Shown here one piece after another: positions 52,115 to 60,845 of a stretch of DNA of 64,000 nucleotides (position 1 is its first letter; the number at the start of each line of letters is the position of its first letter). Source of the DNA: JAJRWS01 sp039831705. GTDB lineage: Bacteria; Planctomycetota; Planctomycetia; Pirellulales; Lacipirellulaceae. The notes beneath the pieces are model-generated. The model was not told the origin of the DNA. It ran no database searches and saw only the letters and a program-made list of their open reading frames with translations. Where the stretch lies: positions 16,146-80,145 of the forward strand of contig JBDOMT010000209.1 of assembly GCA_039831705.1 (NCBI GenBank), given 5' to 3'. The position numbers were made by a program, and so were the translations under genes.

Positions 52115-55100
52115 TTATATTTGCTCCGCAATCAACTCGACTCCACATAAGATGGGCAGCGCGGCTTCAGAGGCTGCAGAGGGAGAGAAGGCTATCTCTA
52201 GATCCGTGTCTACCTGAACTCCGGGAAATTCTCTGACAACCGTCCGGTTCGATCCGCCTGCCACCTTCACAATGTCGAAGTTGGGCAGGACCGCCACTCC
52301 CTGCATGGCGACTGAAAAAGTTCTCTCTCCTGGCTGAATCCTCGAGTTGGGTTCTGAAAAATAGAGTCGAACCACATACGATTTGGGGGAGTCGTCTGGT
52401 TGCTTGTTCGCAGATTCCTGCTCGTCCAGCGAAATCCGGAGCGACTCAATCCCCTCCACGCCGGAAGCCGCTACCCACTTCAGACCTTCGCCACTTAAGC
52501 GCGAAGTATGGTGCGAGAAATAGTTTGGCTTGTCGGGAACGGTGGTTACGTGAATGGTGGGTGAAGGACCACCATTTTGCGGATGCTCTAACCACAAGGT
52601 CCCATTGCCCCCGCGTCGATCCCCTGGAGCGCCAAGATTGATGCCTATCCGTTCCGACAAACCTTTGGGCTGGCGTTGGTTGAAGGTCCAGGTTTCTGCG
52701 TCCGGCATGTGGATCCAGGCGAGTGAGGTTTGATTCTGATAGGCGCAAGAACACGTTCGCGTGTAGTCCGGCGCACTGAGCACGCCATCGGCCACAATCA
52801 AATTAGAAGTGCAACTCGATTTAAAGCCGCCCAAATTTCCGGTACCGCTGTCGGCCGCCAAATCACAAAATCCGGCGGCTCCAGATCGAAATGTCAGCAA
52901 ATGCTCGCTACCAATAATACTGTTGCACCCATACATGCGACTGAACGTCCAGCCGGTCCGTTTGCCGGTCAGCAGCTCCAACTGAAAGCCCCGGTTGCCA
53001 TTGGTGATGATTTTATCCTTCCACAACAGGCAAGGTCCGTCGTAGGCAATTTCCTTATCCTTCCACAGCAGTTGTCCCGTTTTGCCCTGATATGCCACCA
53101 GACCGTGACGGACTTCATCCTTGGCCCGATCTCGGAAGTTGCTGCCTCCCTGCAACAGCACGTCGTGGTCGACTGAATAGTTAAGGAAGGTACCATGCAG
53201 TTCCTGTTCCGTACTCCAAATTGCTTCTCCCGTGTTCGCTTGCAGAGCCCATAAGCGGGGCTTGCTGCGATCATCGATACCCCGGCGGCGCAATGCGTCC
53301 ATCCGCGTGGGACTTAAGCCGTCCAACAAGAAAATTTTGTCCGACGCCACCACCAGACAGTTATGTCGAAAGCTGTACGTTGCATCGCGGCTCCAGAGCT
53401 GCTGGCCCGTATGCCGGTTGAATACCACCAGATGCCTGCTGGTGGAGGAGTGCTCGGCGGCCACGTAGGGTTGATGAGGCTTCTCTTCTTTCGTGTCTTT
53501 TTCCTCTTCCTTCTTGTTCTCTTTCTCATTCTTGTCTGTCTTTTTCTTGAATAGAGAGCCAAGCATGGAAAGCTTGCCGCCACCCTTGGTTTTAGCTTTC
53601 TCCATTTCTACGGGATTCGATGTGGCAATGAGCAAATCGTTCCAGGCTGTCAAATAACTCCAATGGGTGGCCTGGAATGCACCCTGGTCACCGGATGACT
53701 CATGCAGCAACTCGACTTGAAACTCTCGGGTCACCGCACCATTGGCCGGGTCGAGCGCGAGAATTTTGTTCCCATGGATCATATAAATTCGATCTGGTAG
53801 CGAAACATAGTTACTGCCGTATTCTCCGGCCCCTGAAAAATGGGAGGTGATATTGTAAAAACTGCCAACTCTGGGCAAGCTCTTTTCCCACAGCAGACGC
53901 CCCGTGTAAACATCCACTGCGCGAAGCATGTCGGGACCTTCGATGAACAAACGGCCGCCCACCACCTGCGGCGTTGGCCCATGCCCGTGGCGGGGCAAAA
54001 CTTTGTCATTCGAGGGCCCGCCAAACCAAAGCAAACCCAACGGTGCTTTGACACGCTGGTCGCGCGACACCGAACTGTTGGCCGCGTCGGCGTATTGGTG
54101 GGTCCAATCCCCCGAGCCGGGTAATTTGCCCACACGGATTAACAGGGCAAATTCACCATACCGCTTCACTTGGGCCTGCGCCAACTCGGCAGTTGCAACC
54201 GCACGGGCAAACGACTCTTGCTGGTCGACAGGAATTCGCAGACAGGCCACCCCGCCATACGGCCTCAGCGTGTTAAATAGATTCTGAAGAAATTGATGGT
54301 CCGTTGGAGCATGCGGCTCTTCAACGACAATCAAGTTTGCCAAGTAAGGCGGAAAAGGAAAGGTATCCGGATTACCGACGTGTGCAGTGACACGGGTTCC
54401 ATAGCAACCGGCAGCATCCAATCGTTGGCGTAGACGCAATACGTTTTGGGCATCGGCATCCACCACAATCAACTGCCGAGAAGTATCTTGGGCCAACTCC
54501 TCGATCATCCGACCTGAGCCAATCCCCCAGGCAATTGCATAACCTTCCGTTGCACCTTGCAACTTGAGGATAGACGCCACACGCGCCGCCCAACCATCCT
54601 CGGAGGAAGTCTCCAAGGATTGGACGTTTAGCGTGTGAGCATTCGCTCCGTACCCGTCTGCTGAAACAATTGCGGACTCAGAGTTACTTCGTTTCTGACC
54701 AAAACAGTAAATGGTTCCTGCGGCGGTCACTACCAGCAGTTTGTCGTCGGCAGCCAGCATACTGCTTACCGACCCATCGATTTCTTGCGACCAAACAGGT
54801 GGAAGAACCTCGTTACGGGTGCGGGCATCTTCTTGTGCATGAATCCATGGGCGAACATCGAATCGGGCCACCGCCTGTATGTCTGATGAATTCTTCTTGC
54901 CAGACAGACACGGGCCTCCCGTAAAAATTTCATCTCCCGCTTTCAGATACAATGTGCCTGGCGCCTCGGGAGGAATGGTAATCGACCACCCTGGTTCAGC
55001 CATAAATTGTTTTTCGGTGAATGGCTTGCCGCGTCGGTCCTTCTTTTGCACCGTTTTCGTCGGGCCGCGCAACGATCGAACCGTCAACTTTCGATCTGCC

Positions 55101-56095
55101 AGCTCCCAAGTTTTTTGATCACTGAGAACTTGCGGACGTGCGGAGCCGATCTGTTTGCCCTCGGCGAGGTCAAAGCGTCCGCCAGCCAGGAAATATTGTC
55201 CTTGCCTTTCTCCACGACTGGCCCCGTTTTCACTGGAAGCCCCCTTTTCACTGGAAGCACAGACGTGGAAATCGCCAATTCTTCTGTCATATCGGAAGTG
55301 GGCCAACTGCCCCGTTTGGCGATCGAATACGGCGGGAGTCGTGCGTCCCCCGGGTACGATCAAACTTTGATCGCAAGCCACCAGATAACCTTGGGGTACA
55401 ATCGATCCAAACGACGGCGCACCATGGGGATGGACCATAAACTTCGAACCCATCTGGTCATTGGTCCAAAGTATTTTCCCGGTGGTCGCATCGACCGCAT
55501 GGATAAAGATTCCCATCGAAGGCCATATCCCGGTAGTGAAGTAAACAACTCCCTCCAACAGAACTGGCCCACCACGTGCAGGCCAAGTGGAAATAAGGCG
55601 ATCATTTCCTAAGATTGGGCGTGCCGTTGGATTACCGCTTACTTTCCAGTGCAAGTGACCGTCATCCGCCGCGAGACAATACAAATGGCCGTCATCACTG
55701 ACCGCATAAATGCGTCCCTGATGGGCCACCGGCGCAAAGCGGACAGGCCCCGCAGTGTAAAACTGCCACACCTGTTCACCATGGTCCGTATCGTAAGCGG
55801 TGATACTATCATTCACCGTGGAACCAATAATGATCCGTTTACCCCACACAATGGGCTCATAGGAATCATCGAAGCGCAATTGGAATTGCGACTTCGGCCA
55901 GGCCGGGCGCGGTTGAGGTAGCTGGCGCGACCACAACATCTGTAAATTGTCTGGCAATGCGTCCGGGGCGGCGGCAGAACGCTGCGCATCGTAACGCCAG
56001 GTAGGCCAGTCTCCCCCCTGGGCCGGTGCAGCCAGAAAAACCGCCAGCCACAGGCCGCCGGTTATGAGAATTTGGTTCTTGAGGTGTGTAGTCAT
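52115..56095 (-). CDS. Secreted PQQ-like propeller protein with methyltransferase-like and malectin-like domains
   Basis: About 1326 residues from ATG 56095, which gives a clean signal peptide (LITGGLWLAVFLAAPAQG). Residues 30-500 and 680-1150 are PQQ-like propeller repeats (DWPTWRYDAQRSA, GHLYCLAADDGHLHWKVSG, GKTGQLLWKDKEIAYD). Between them, about 510-665 looks like a class I methyltransferase Rossmann fold (YAIAWGIGSGRMIEELAQ, LIVVDADAQNVLRLR, ANLIVVEEP), though motif I lacks its usual acidic residue. A Lys/Glu-rich linker sits near 858. Residues 1165-1326 match a malectin-like sugar-binding sandwich (YVVRLYFSEPN, GERTFSVAMQGV). Exported methyl transfer is unlikely for lack of SAM, so the fold may be a ligand-binding relic. 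Confidence 0.85.
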   Translation of the reverse strand: MTTHLKNQILITGGLWLAVFLAAPAQGGDWPTWRYDAQRSAAAPDALPDNLQMLWSRQLPQPRPAWPKSQFQLRFDDSYEPIVWGKRIIIGSTVNDSITAYDTDHGEQVWQFYTAGPVRFAPVAHQGRIYAVSDDGHLYCLAADDGHLHWKVSGNPTARPILGNDRLISTWPARGGPVLLEGVVYFTTGIWPSMGIFIHAVDATTGKILWTNDQMGSKFMVHPHGAPSFGSIVPQGYLVACDQSLIVPGGRTTPAVFDRQTGQLAHFRYDRRIGDFHVCASSEKGASSENGASRGERQGQYFLAGGRFDLAEGKQIGSARPQVLSDQKTWELADRKLTVRSLRGPTKTVQKKDRRGKPFTEKQFMAEPGWSITIPPEAPGTLYLKAGDEIFTGGPCLSGKKNSSDIQAVARFDVRPWIHAQEDARTRNEVLPPVWSQEIDGSVSSMLAADDKLLVVTAAGTIYCFGQKRSNSESAIVSADGYGANAHTLNVQSLETSSEDGWAARVASILKLQGATEGYAIAWGIGSGRMIEELAQDTSRQLIVVDADAQNVLRLRQRLDAAGCYGTRVTAHVGNPDTFPFPPYLANLIVVEEPHAPTDHQFLQNLFNTLRPYGGVACLRIPVDQQESFARAVATAELAQAQVKRYGEFALLIRVGKLPGSGDWTHQYADAANSSVSRDQRVKAPLGLLWFGGPSNDKVLPRHGHGPTPQVVGGRLFIEGPDMLRAVDVYTGRLLWEKSLPRVGSFYNITSHFSGAGEYGSNYVSLPDRIYMIHGNKILALDPANGAVTREFQVELLHESSGDQGAFQATHWSYLTAWNDLLIATSNPVEMEKAKTKGGGKLSMLGSLFKKKTDKNEKENKKEEEKDTKEEKPHQPYVAAEHSSTSRHLVVFNRHTGQQLWSRDATYSFRHNCLVVASDKIFLLDGLSPTRMDALRRRGIDDRSKPRLWALQANTGEAIWSTEQELHGTFLNYSVDHDVLLQGGSNFRDRAKDEVRHGLVAYQGKTGQLLWKDKEIAYDGPCLLWKDKIITNGNRGFQLELLTGKRTGWTFSRMYGCNSIIGSEHLLTFRSGAAGFCDLAADSGTGNLGGFKSSCTSNLIVADGVLSAPDYTRTCSCAYQNQTSLAWIHMPDAETWTFNQRQPKGLSERIGINLGAPGDRRGGNGTLWLEHPQNGGPSPTIHVTTVPDKPNYFSHHTSRLSGEGLKWVAASGVEGIESLRISLDEQESANKQPDDSPKSYVVRLYFSEPNSRIQPGERTFSVAMQGVAVLPNFDIVKVAGGSNRTVVREFPGVQVDTDLEIAFSPSAASEAALPILCGVELIAEQI

Positions 56096-56220
56096 GGGTT
56101 GCTGATTTGATGAATTGTATTTCGATGATTGCGTTAGAGGCGAGCTACGTGCAGGCAAAGCAAACACTGAAGCTCGTGGCTATCATGTTTTTCCTACGGG
56201 AGCTAGAAAACGCCCACCCC

Positions 56221-56330
56221 ATCCGCTTGCGTCCCAAGCCAAACGAATCTTGGAGAATGCTCGCGAACAAAGCTTTGCCTCTTATCCCACTTTCCACGCG
56301 AGCATTGTCCAAGTTCGTTTGGCGCAATCA
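56221..56330. repeat. CTTGG palindrome family, full copy 2
   Basis: Left arm 56238-56265 and right arm 56297-56328 match copy 1 at 24189, including the upstream CGCTTGCGTCCC and the loop TTGCCTCTTA. The right end overlaps the TGA of the LolD-like gene. It fills most of the gap between that gene and the propeller gene. Confidence 0.9.
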
Positions 56331-56999
56331 AACAAGCCTGCCAGCTTCCATTTTGCACACACGTTGGGCGTATTCCAAGGCTTGCTCGTCGTGAGTTACC
56401 AGTAATACGGCTCCTTCACGGGAAAATTCTTGCAAATGCTCCAATACCAATGCCGCATTGGTCCGGTCAAGGTTGCCGGTCGGCTCATCGGCCAGGATCA
56501 CTTGCGGCCGATTCAGCAGAGCGCGGGCCAAGGCTGTCCTTTGCCGTTCCCCAGTACTTAACTGCCCTGGCAAATGTTCCGTTCGATGCTTGAGGCCCAA
56601 ATGGTCTATCAGCTCTAGCGCACGGGTGTTCGCTTCAGCCCGTTGACTAGATTCAGATTGTTGAGTTGCCATGGCTGCGGTCAACACATTTTCTAACACG
56701 CTCAGATAGGGCACCAAATGAAACTGTTGAAATACAAATCCGAGCTGACGAGCGCGTAATTCCGCACGACGATCGGCTGTTAGCGCATACGGATTTTGGC
56801 CGCCAATGAGAATCTCACCGCCGTCAGGTTCTAATAATCCACCGGCAGTCAATAGTAGAGTGGTTTTGCCACAGCCACTCTCGCCCTGCACTGCCACAAA
56901 ATCACCCACATCCAGTTCCAACGACAGATCACCGAGCGCATGTACGCGTTCTGATCTGACCGCATAGGCCTTGCTCACGTTGCGAATCTCAAGCAGCAT
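56328..56999 (-). CDS. LolD/MacB-type ABC transporter ATP-binding protein
   Basis: A 223-residue ATPase of the LolD/MacB group. Walker A is GESGCGKTTLL at about residue 38, the Q-loop is GFVFQQFHLVPYLSVLENV, the signature is LSTGERQRTALARAL and Walker B is VILADEPTGNLD, followed by LLVTHDEQALEYA. These partners of FtsX-type permeases extract lipoproteins or export peptides. ATG 56999 lies eight bases after the permease stop; the longer reading from 57149 overlaps the permease and is rejected. The stop codon is supplied by the edge of the palindromic element downstream. Confidence 0.92.
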   Translation of the reverse strand: MLLEIRNVSKAYAVRSERVHALGDLSLELDVGDFVAVQGESGCGKTTLLLTAGGLLEPDGGEILIGGQNPYALTADRRAELRARQLGFVFQQFHLVPYLSVLENVLTAAMATQQSESSQRAEANTRALELIDHLGLKHRTEHLPGQLSTGERQRTALARALLNRPQVILADEPTGNLDRTNAALVLEHLQEFSREGAVLLVTHDEQALEYAQRVCKMEAGRLV

Positions 57000-57007
57000 C
57001 GGTTCAA

Positions 57008-58393
57008 TTATCCTTCCCGCAAGACGGTCGCCGGATCTTTGCCGGCAGCCAGTAGGGCTGGTATCCAACTTGCCAGTCCAGAAAGAAGCGTCGCAATCAG
57101 CATCGTGACCAGCAACAAGTTGGGAGAAAACCAATGGTCCATTGCCCACTCAGCCATTGCCTTTTCAGAATAGGGCATGCCAGCCGACCATTGCATCGTC
57201 CCCCAAAAGTGGGCAACTCCCATCCCTAGCCCATAGCCTAACAAGGCTCCCAGCAATCCGATCAACAACGACTTGGCTAGAAATAGCTTCACGATTTGTT
57301 TCGAGCGAAATCCGATCGCACGCAAAATGCCAATTTCCATGGTTCGTTGACGGACATTGCCCAGGGTTAAAATGCCAATCCAAAATGCCGCACCAACAAG
57401 CACCAAGGGCACTAAAATACCCGCCAACAATTCACGCTGTTTGCCTAATGTGGCCTGACGATTTTTTTCTTGCTCAAGCTGTTGGTCTCCGGACTCCATT
57501 TGTCGCTGCAAAGCAGCTTGGGCCGCATGCATTGTTTGAGTTCGCGCCTCTGCCCGAGCCAAGGCCTTGGAACTCAGCTCCTCGACCCGTGTGCCAGGCA
57601 GAGTCTTGGCGATTTCAGCCCGAATCTCCCCGACTCGGTCCTGGGTAGCACAATTACACTGCAATGCCATGATTGCATGGACGAGGTTCTCTAAACCGAG
57701 CAATTGCTGTGCGGTGGCCAGACTGATCCAAACCGTACTGTCATCAATGGAGTTGCGTTTGGGATGCAATTCGCTGACGGTAAATTCTTGTCCCAGCAGG
57801 GTCAACTTGTCACCCAATTTGAGACCCTGTTTGATGTGAATGTGATAACCAACGACGACATTCCCCGATTCGACCGGATTTTGCAGGGGGCTTTTGAGAT
57901 TGCGGTGCATGATTGGCACTTCGCCACGCGTACCAATCACAATCACCGTTTGTTCCTGCTTCGGTCCATGCCACTGAAGCCTGTGAGTAACGATCGGCAA
58001 CAGATGGTTAATGGTTATTAACTTCGATTCGGAAAGCCGGGCGACGTGACTTTCGGGCATCGTTTCAGTTAACTCACCGCGCAGATGGAAAGATTCAAGG
58101 TCCTGCGTAGTGGGCAAAATAAAAATATTAAAACCAAGCCCTTTGGTGATTTTACGCATCGCATCGTTGAGCTGGGCGCCTGCCTGATGAACTTTCGCTT
58201 GCTGTTCGTGGATAGCACGCTCAGTTTGCACCTGTTGGGCTGCGAGGATATCGACCGAGCGCAATTCATGCCATTCGAGCAACCGCAGCGCCCCAACAAA
58301 GGAGCCCACCGCGATACTTACCGACAATAGGCTCAGCCCAAAATTCAGCTTACGGTGTCCAATCTCACGAATGACTAAACGCCAGATGCTCAT
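57008..58393 (-). CDS. FtsX-type ABC transporter permease
   Basis: A 461-residue permease with the FtsX/MacB four-helix layout: one N-terminal helix (RKLNFGLSLLSVSIAVGSFV), a large periplasmic domain and three C-terminal helices. The signature QRTMEIGILRAIGFRSKQIV precedes helix 3. A predicted coiled coil (AQAALQRQMESGDQQLEQEK) lies before helix 2. ATG 58393 starts MSIWRLVIREIGHRK, the usual amphipathic beginning; the reading from 58486 only adds leader. Together with the following ATPase it forms a mechanotransmission-type transporter of unknown substrate. Confidence 0.9.
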   Translation of the reverse strand: MSIWRLVIREIGHRKLNFGLSLLSVSIAVGSFVGALRLLEWHELRSVDILAAQQVQTERAIHEQQAKVHQAGAQLNDAMRKITKGLGFNIFILPTTQDLESFHLRGELTETMPESHVARLSESKLITINHLLPIVTHRLQWHGPKQEQTVIVIGTRGEVPIMHRNLKSPLQNPVESGNVVVGYHIHIKQGLKLGDKLTLLGQEFTVSELHPKRNSIDDSTVWISLATAQQLLGLENLVHAIMALQCNCATQDRVGEIRAEIAKTLPGTRVEELSSKALARAEARTQTMHAAQAALQRQMESGDQQLEQEKNRQATLGKQRELLAGILVPLVLVGAAFWIGILTLGNVRQRTMEIGILRAIGFRSKQIVKLFLAKSLLIGLLGALLGYGLGMGVAHFWGTMQWSAGMPYSEKAMAEWAMDHWFSPNLLLVTMLIATLLSGLASWIPALLAAGKDPATVLREG

Positions 58394-58559
58394 GGTTAGC
58401 CTAATCCAAATATTCTGCTGATTACCAAAATTTGCAAGTTGGAACGAGCGCCAGCATAGTTCTGGCATCACGTAAGTGGAACTCAATTACCAGGCCGGTA
58501 GATTCAGAAATTTCGTGAACTTCGGACTGAAACCCTTCACTCGTGTTAGCACAAAGGGC

Positions 58560-58770
58560 ATTGGGGTGGCACCGACCGTCGTTCGGAGTGGACATTGCCA
58601 GCTCGTAAACTTACTCGAACGATTGTCGGTGTGCGCAAGCACAAGAGGCTAGTAACCTCCCTCTTTGAACCAAAATATGTAAGCCTCCTGTGCTGCGCAC
58701 ACCGACACTAATTCGAACACATCTCTCTGCCAAAGAACCGTACTGCGGACCAGTGTCGGTGCCACCCAAA
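58560..58770. repeat. Large nested palindrome
   Basis: The 413-base gap between the FtsX-type gene and its upstream neighbour is mostly one imperfect palindrome centred near 58665. Inner arms are 58624-58650 (TGTCGGTGTGCGCAAGCAC) and 58682-58707; outer arms are GGGTGGCACCGAC at 58563-58575 and its complement at 58755-58767. No gene lies in it. 58394-58559 shows nothing recognisable. Confidence 0.88.
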
Positions 58771-58806
58771 AACCAGAACAAACCGCCTGCCGGTCGCAAC
58801 AGCCTA

Positions 58807-60060
58807 TCATCGTTTAACAATCAAAAGACTAGCTCCTGCGATTCCGATCACACCCAGTCCGAGCAGCACCAGCAAGCCCGTCATCAATGGACTGAATCCC
58901 GTCTCAACCCGTGGCTTATCGATCGAGACCTGATGTCCAACTAACGGAGATTCAGCTACTGGCATTTCTGATGGCGGAGCATTTTCGGCCACCAGATCAC
59001 TCTTTTCTGACATGCTCGCCGAGTTGTCTTCTGGCTCATCCCCCAAGGGCTCACCCAATCCGGCCAGACCGGTCAAAGGTGGCAGTGGTTTCTCTTCATC
59101 AGCCGTCGGCTTCACCAACTGGTCCCAAGCTACCGACATCAACAAATCGGCGCCTATATTTTGTGCTTTAACCTGGCATGTGCATGGGCCGGTTAACTCC
59201 GCACAGGCTGCATGGATGTTTTCGACACTGATTCCCGCCCCCACCAGGGCATACAAAACACGCCCCCGACCAAAGATAGGAAACGCCATCGGTTGCTGAA
59301 ACTCGAGCAAGTCGTCTTCGGTGGCAAGTAACATCTGTATGAAAGCCTTTTCCCGCGCATCCTCTCGGGATAATCGCAATGTGCTGAATTCGATTCTCAA
59401 TTCATCCGGATCAATATCAACTAAACCATTTTGAATGTCCGCTTCTTCGATTTCAGGCAACTTCAGTTGTGCCTGTTCCTCGGCAAGGCGTTGCTTGAGA
59501 AGCGCAAAGGCTTCATCATTGCGTGTTCGAAGATCTTCGTCCGAGGTTCCATCAAGCAACACCCAAACGGCCGTCTGTCCTAGAAGTAATCGTTTGGTAA
59601 TCTCCTGACGCACGGGAGAATCAAACAGAGTTTCTGTAGCAGAGTCCTTCAGGTTGCCTGACCAAATTTCCATCTGGGTCGCGGGACTCCGGACCACCAG
59701 CCAAGGCAACTCCGACGCCTGTTGGGATTTCCAAAGTGCTCTCACCCGTTCATAGGAATCTGCGTTCGACTCACCGCCAGGCTCTTCCACATCAGGCTCT
59801 TCCACATTAATGTCGACGAAGCGCAAGCGTATATTGGCATTACTCGCAGGCCCTTTAGTTTGCAGATGGTCCACAAGAGCCCGATGTTCCGTAGATAGAT
59901 CTCCCTGATGAAAAAGAATCAGTTCATAGAGATCGGCATCCCAGCGTTCCAAAGCATAGCGGAAAACGGGCACCGAGCAGGCCCATGAGAGGCCACACAA
60001 TGCCACGATCGCCGTCCCAGCAAAGATCCCTATCAAGTTTTTTTTGACTATGAAAGTCAT
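58807..60060 (-). CDS. Bitopic membrane protein of unknown function
   Basis: A 417-residue protein I do not recognise. An N-terminal helix (LIGIFAGTAIVALCGLSWAC) and a C-terminal helix (MTGLLVLLGLGVIGIAGASL) bracket a mainly soluble, acidic middle. Central segments such as FVDINVEEPDVEEPGGE and LPWLVVRSPATQMEIWSGNL hint at a thioredoxin-like alpha/beta fold, without CxxC. The TGPCTCQVKAQNIGADLLM stretch has a CxC. ATG 60060 gives the N-terminal helix at once. It precedes the FtsX-type ABC genes on the same strand but is separated by a large palindrome. A 15-bp duplication encodes the repeated DVEEP residues. Confidence 0.7.
   Translation of the reverse strand: MTFIVKKNLIGIFAGTAIVALCGLSWACSVPVFRYALERWDADLYELILFHQGDLSTEHRALVDHLQTKGPASNANIRLRFVDINVEEPDVEEPGGESNADSYERVRALWKSQQASELPWLVVRSPATQMEIWSGNLKDSATETLFDSPVRQEITKRLLLGQTAVWVLLDGTSDEDLRTRNDEAFALLKQRLAEEQAQLKLPEIEEADIQNGLVDIDPDELRIEFSTLRLSREDAREKAFIQMLLATEDDLLEFQQPMAFPIFGRGRVLYALVGAGISVENIHAACAELTGPCTCQVKAQNIGADLLMSVAWDQLVKPTADEEKPLPPLTGLAGLGEPLGDEPEDNSASMSEKSDLVAENAPPSEMPVAESPLVGHQVSIDKPRVETGFSPLMTGLLVLLGLGVIGIAGASLLIVKR
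59778..59807 (-). repeat. 15-bp in-frame duplication
   Basis: CAGGCTCTTCCACAT occurs twice in tandem at 59778-59792 and 59793-59807, duplicating five residues in the acidic part of the bitopic protein. Confidence 0.93.
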
Positions 60061-60161
60061 CGAATTCCCGCTTCTGGTAAACCGGTCCGTAGGCCCTATC
60101 GTAGGGAACCTTGCTCCGCTTGACAACGATTGGGGCTAAAGCAATCACATCCTTGAGGCTT

Positions 60162-60220
60162 ATGAGAAAATAGATTTAGGCGTGTTGCTTTTTGAGAAAC
60201 AAAGTGGTATCTTGAGAAAC
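60162..60220 (+). promoter_or_regulatory. Candidate operator repeats before the cupin-HTH gene
   Basis: TTGAGAAAC occurs at 60192-60200 and 60212-60220, and a variant (ATGAGAAAA) at 60162-60170. Starts are 30 and 20 bases apart, so they face the same side of the helix. The last copy touches the ATG at 60221 and takes the place of a ribosome site. Autoregulation by the gene product is a reasonable guess. Confidence 0.45.
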
Positions 60221-60790
60221 ATGAACTTAGTTCCCCTAGCACAACGGATTCGATCCCACCGCACAGCCCATAAGCTTACTTTGGAGCAAGTCGCTGAGAG
60301 GACAGGACTTACGAAGAGCATTCTGTCCAAAGTCGAGAACTTTCGGGTGACACCTTCACTGCCAACACTGGCCAAGATCGCCGAAGCACTGGGCACTACG
60401 ATGTCGGAATTACTGGCCGGATTGGATGAAAAACCGCAAATGGTCCTGGTCAGGAAAGATCAGCGCTTACTGGTCGAACGTGACCGGCCCAACTCAAATA
60501 TTCTCTATCATGCCCTGGCCCATACGCGGCCGCTCAAAATGATGGAACCCTTTCTGTTAGAGGTACCACCCGGCACAGCCCGCCGACAACGGCTAGCCCA
60601 TGAAGGAGAGGAGTTCATCATGTTGATGGAAGGCACCATTGATTACGAATACGGCGACGAAACATTTCACCTCAATGCGGGTGACTGCATCTACGAAGAC
60701 GGAGCGGTCAAACACACATTGAACAACCCAGGAAAAACTGCTGCCACGGTGCTGGTCGTGTACGCCAACCACAGTCCGGCAACTGACTGA
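60221..60790 (+). CDS. XRE-family regulator with cupin sensor domain
   Basis: A 189-residue regulator. An HTH_3 domain spans about residues 5-65 (LAQRIRSHRTAHKLTLEQVA, then ERTGLTKSILSKVENFRVTP). A cupin_2 barrel spans about 110-185 (HEGEEFIMLMEGTIDYEYG, then LNAGDCIYEDGAVKHTLNNP). The cupin should bind a small ligand and switch DNA binding. ATG 60221 follows possible operator repeats; the frame open from 60182 would translate them. It precedes phnX by 55 bases on the same strand, so it may control phosphonate breakdown, by analogy with other cupin-HTH regulators beside their target genes. Confidence 0.9.
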   Translation: MNLVPLAQRIRSHRTAHKLTLEQVAERTGLTKSILSKVENFRVTPSLPTLAKIAEALGTTMSELLAGLDEKPQMVLVRKDQRLLVERDRPNSNILYHALAHTRPLKMMEPFLLEVPPGTARRQRLAHEGEEFIMLMEGTIDYEYGDETFHLNAGDCIYEDGAVKHTLNNPGKTAATVLVVYANHSPATD

Positions 60791-60845
60791 AATGTGGTTG
60801 TTCTTACCGCCTTTTTTTATCCCTGTTTCCAAGGAGTGATTTAAG

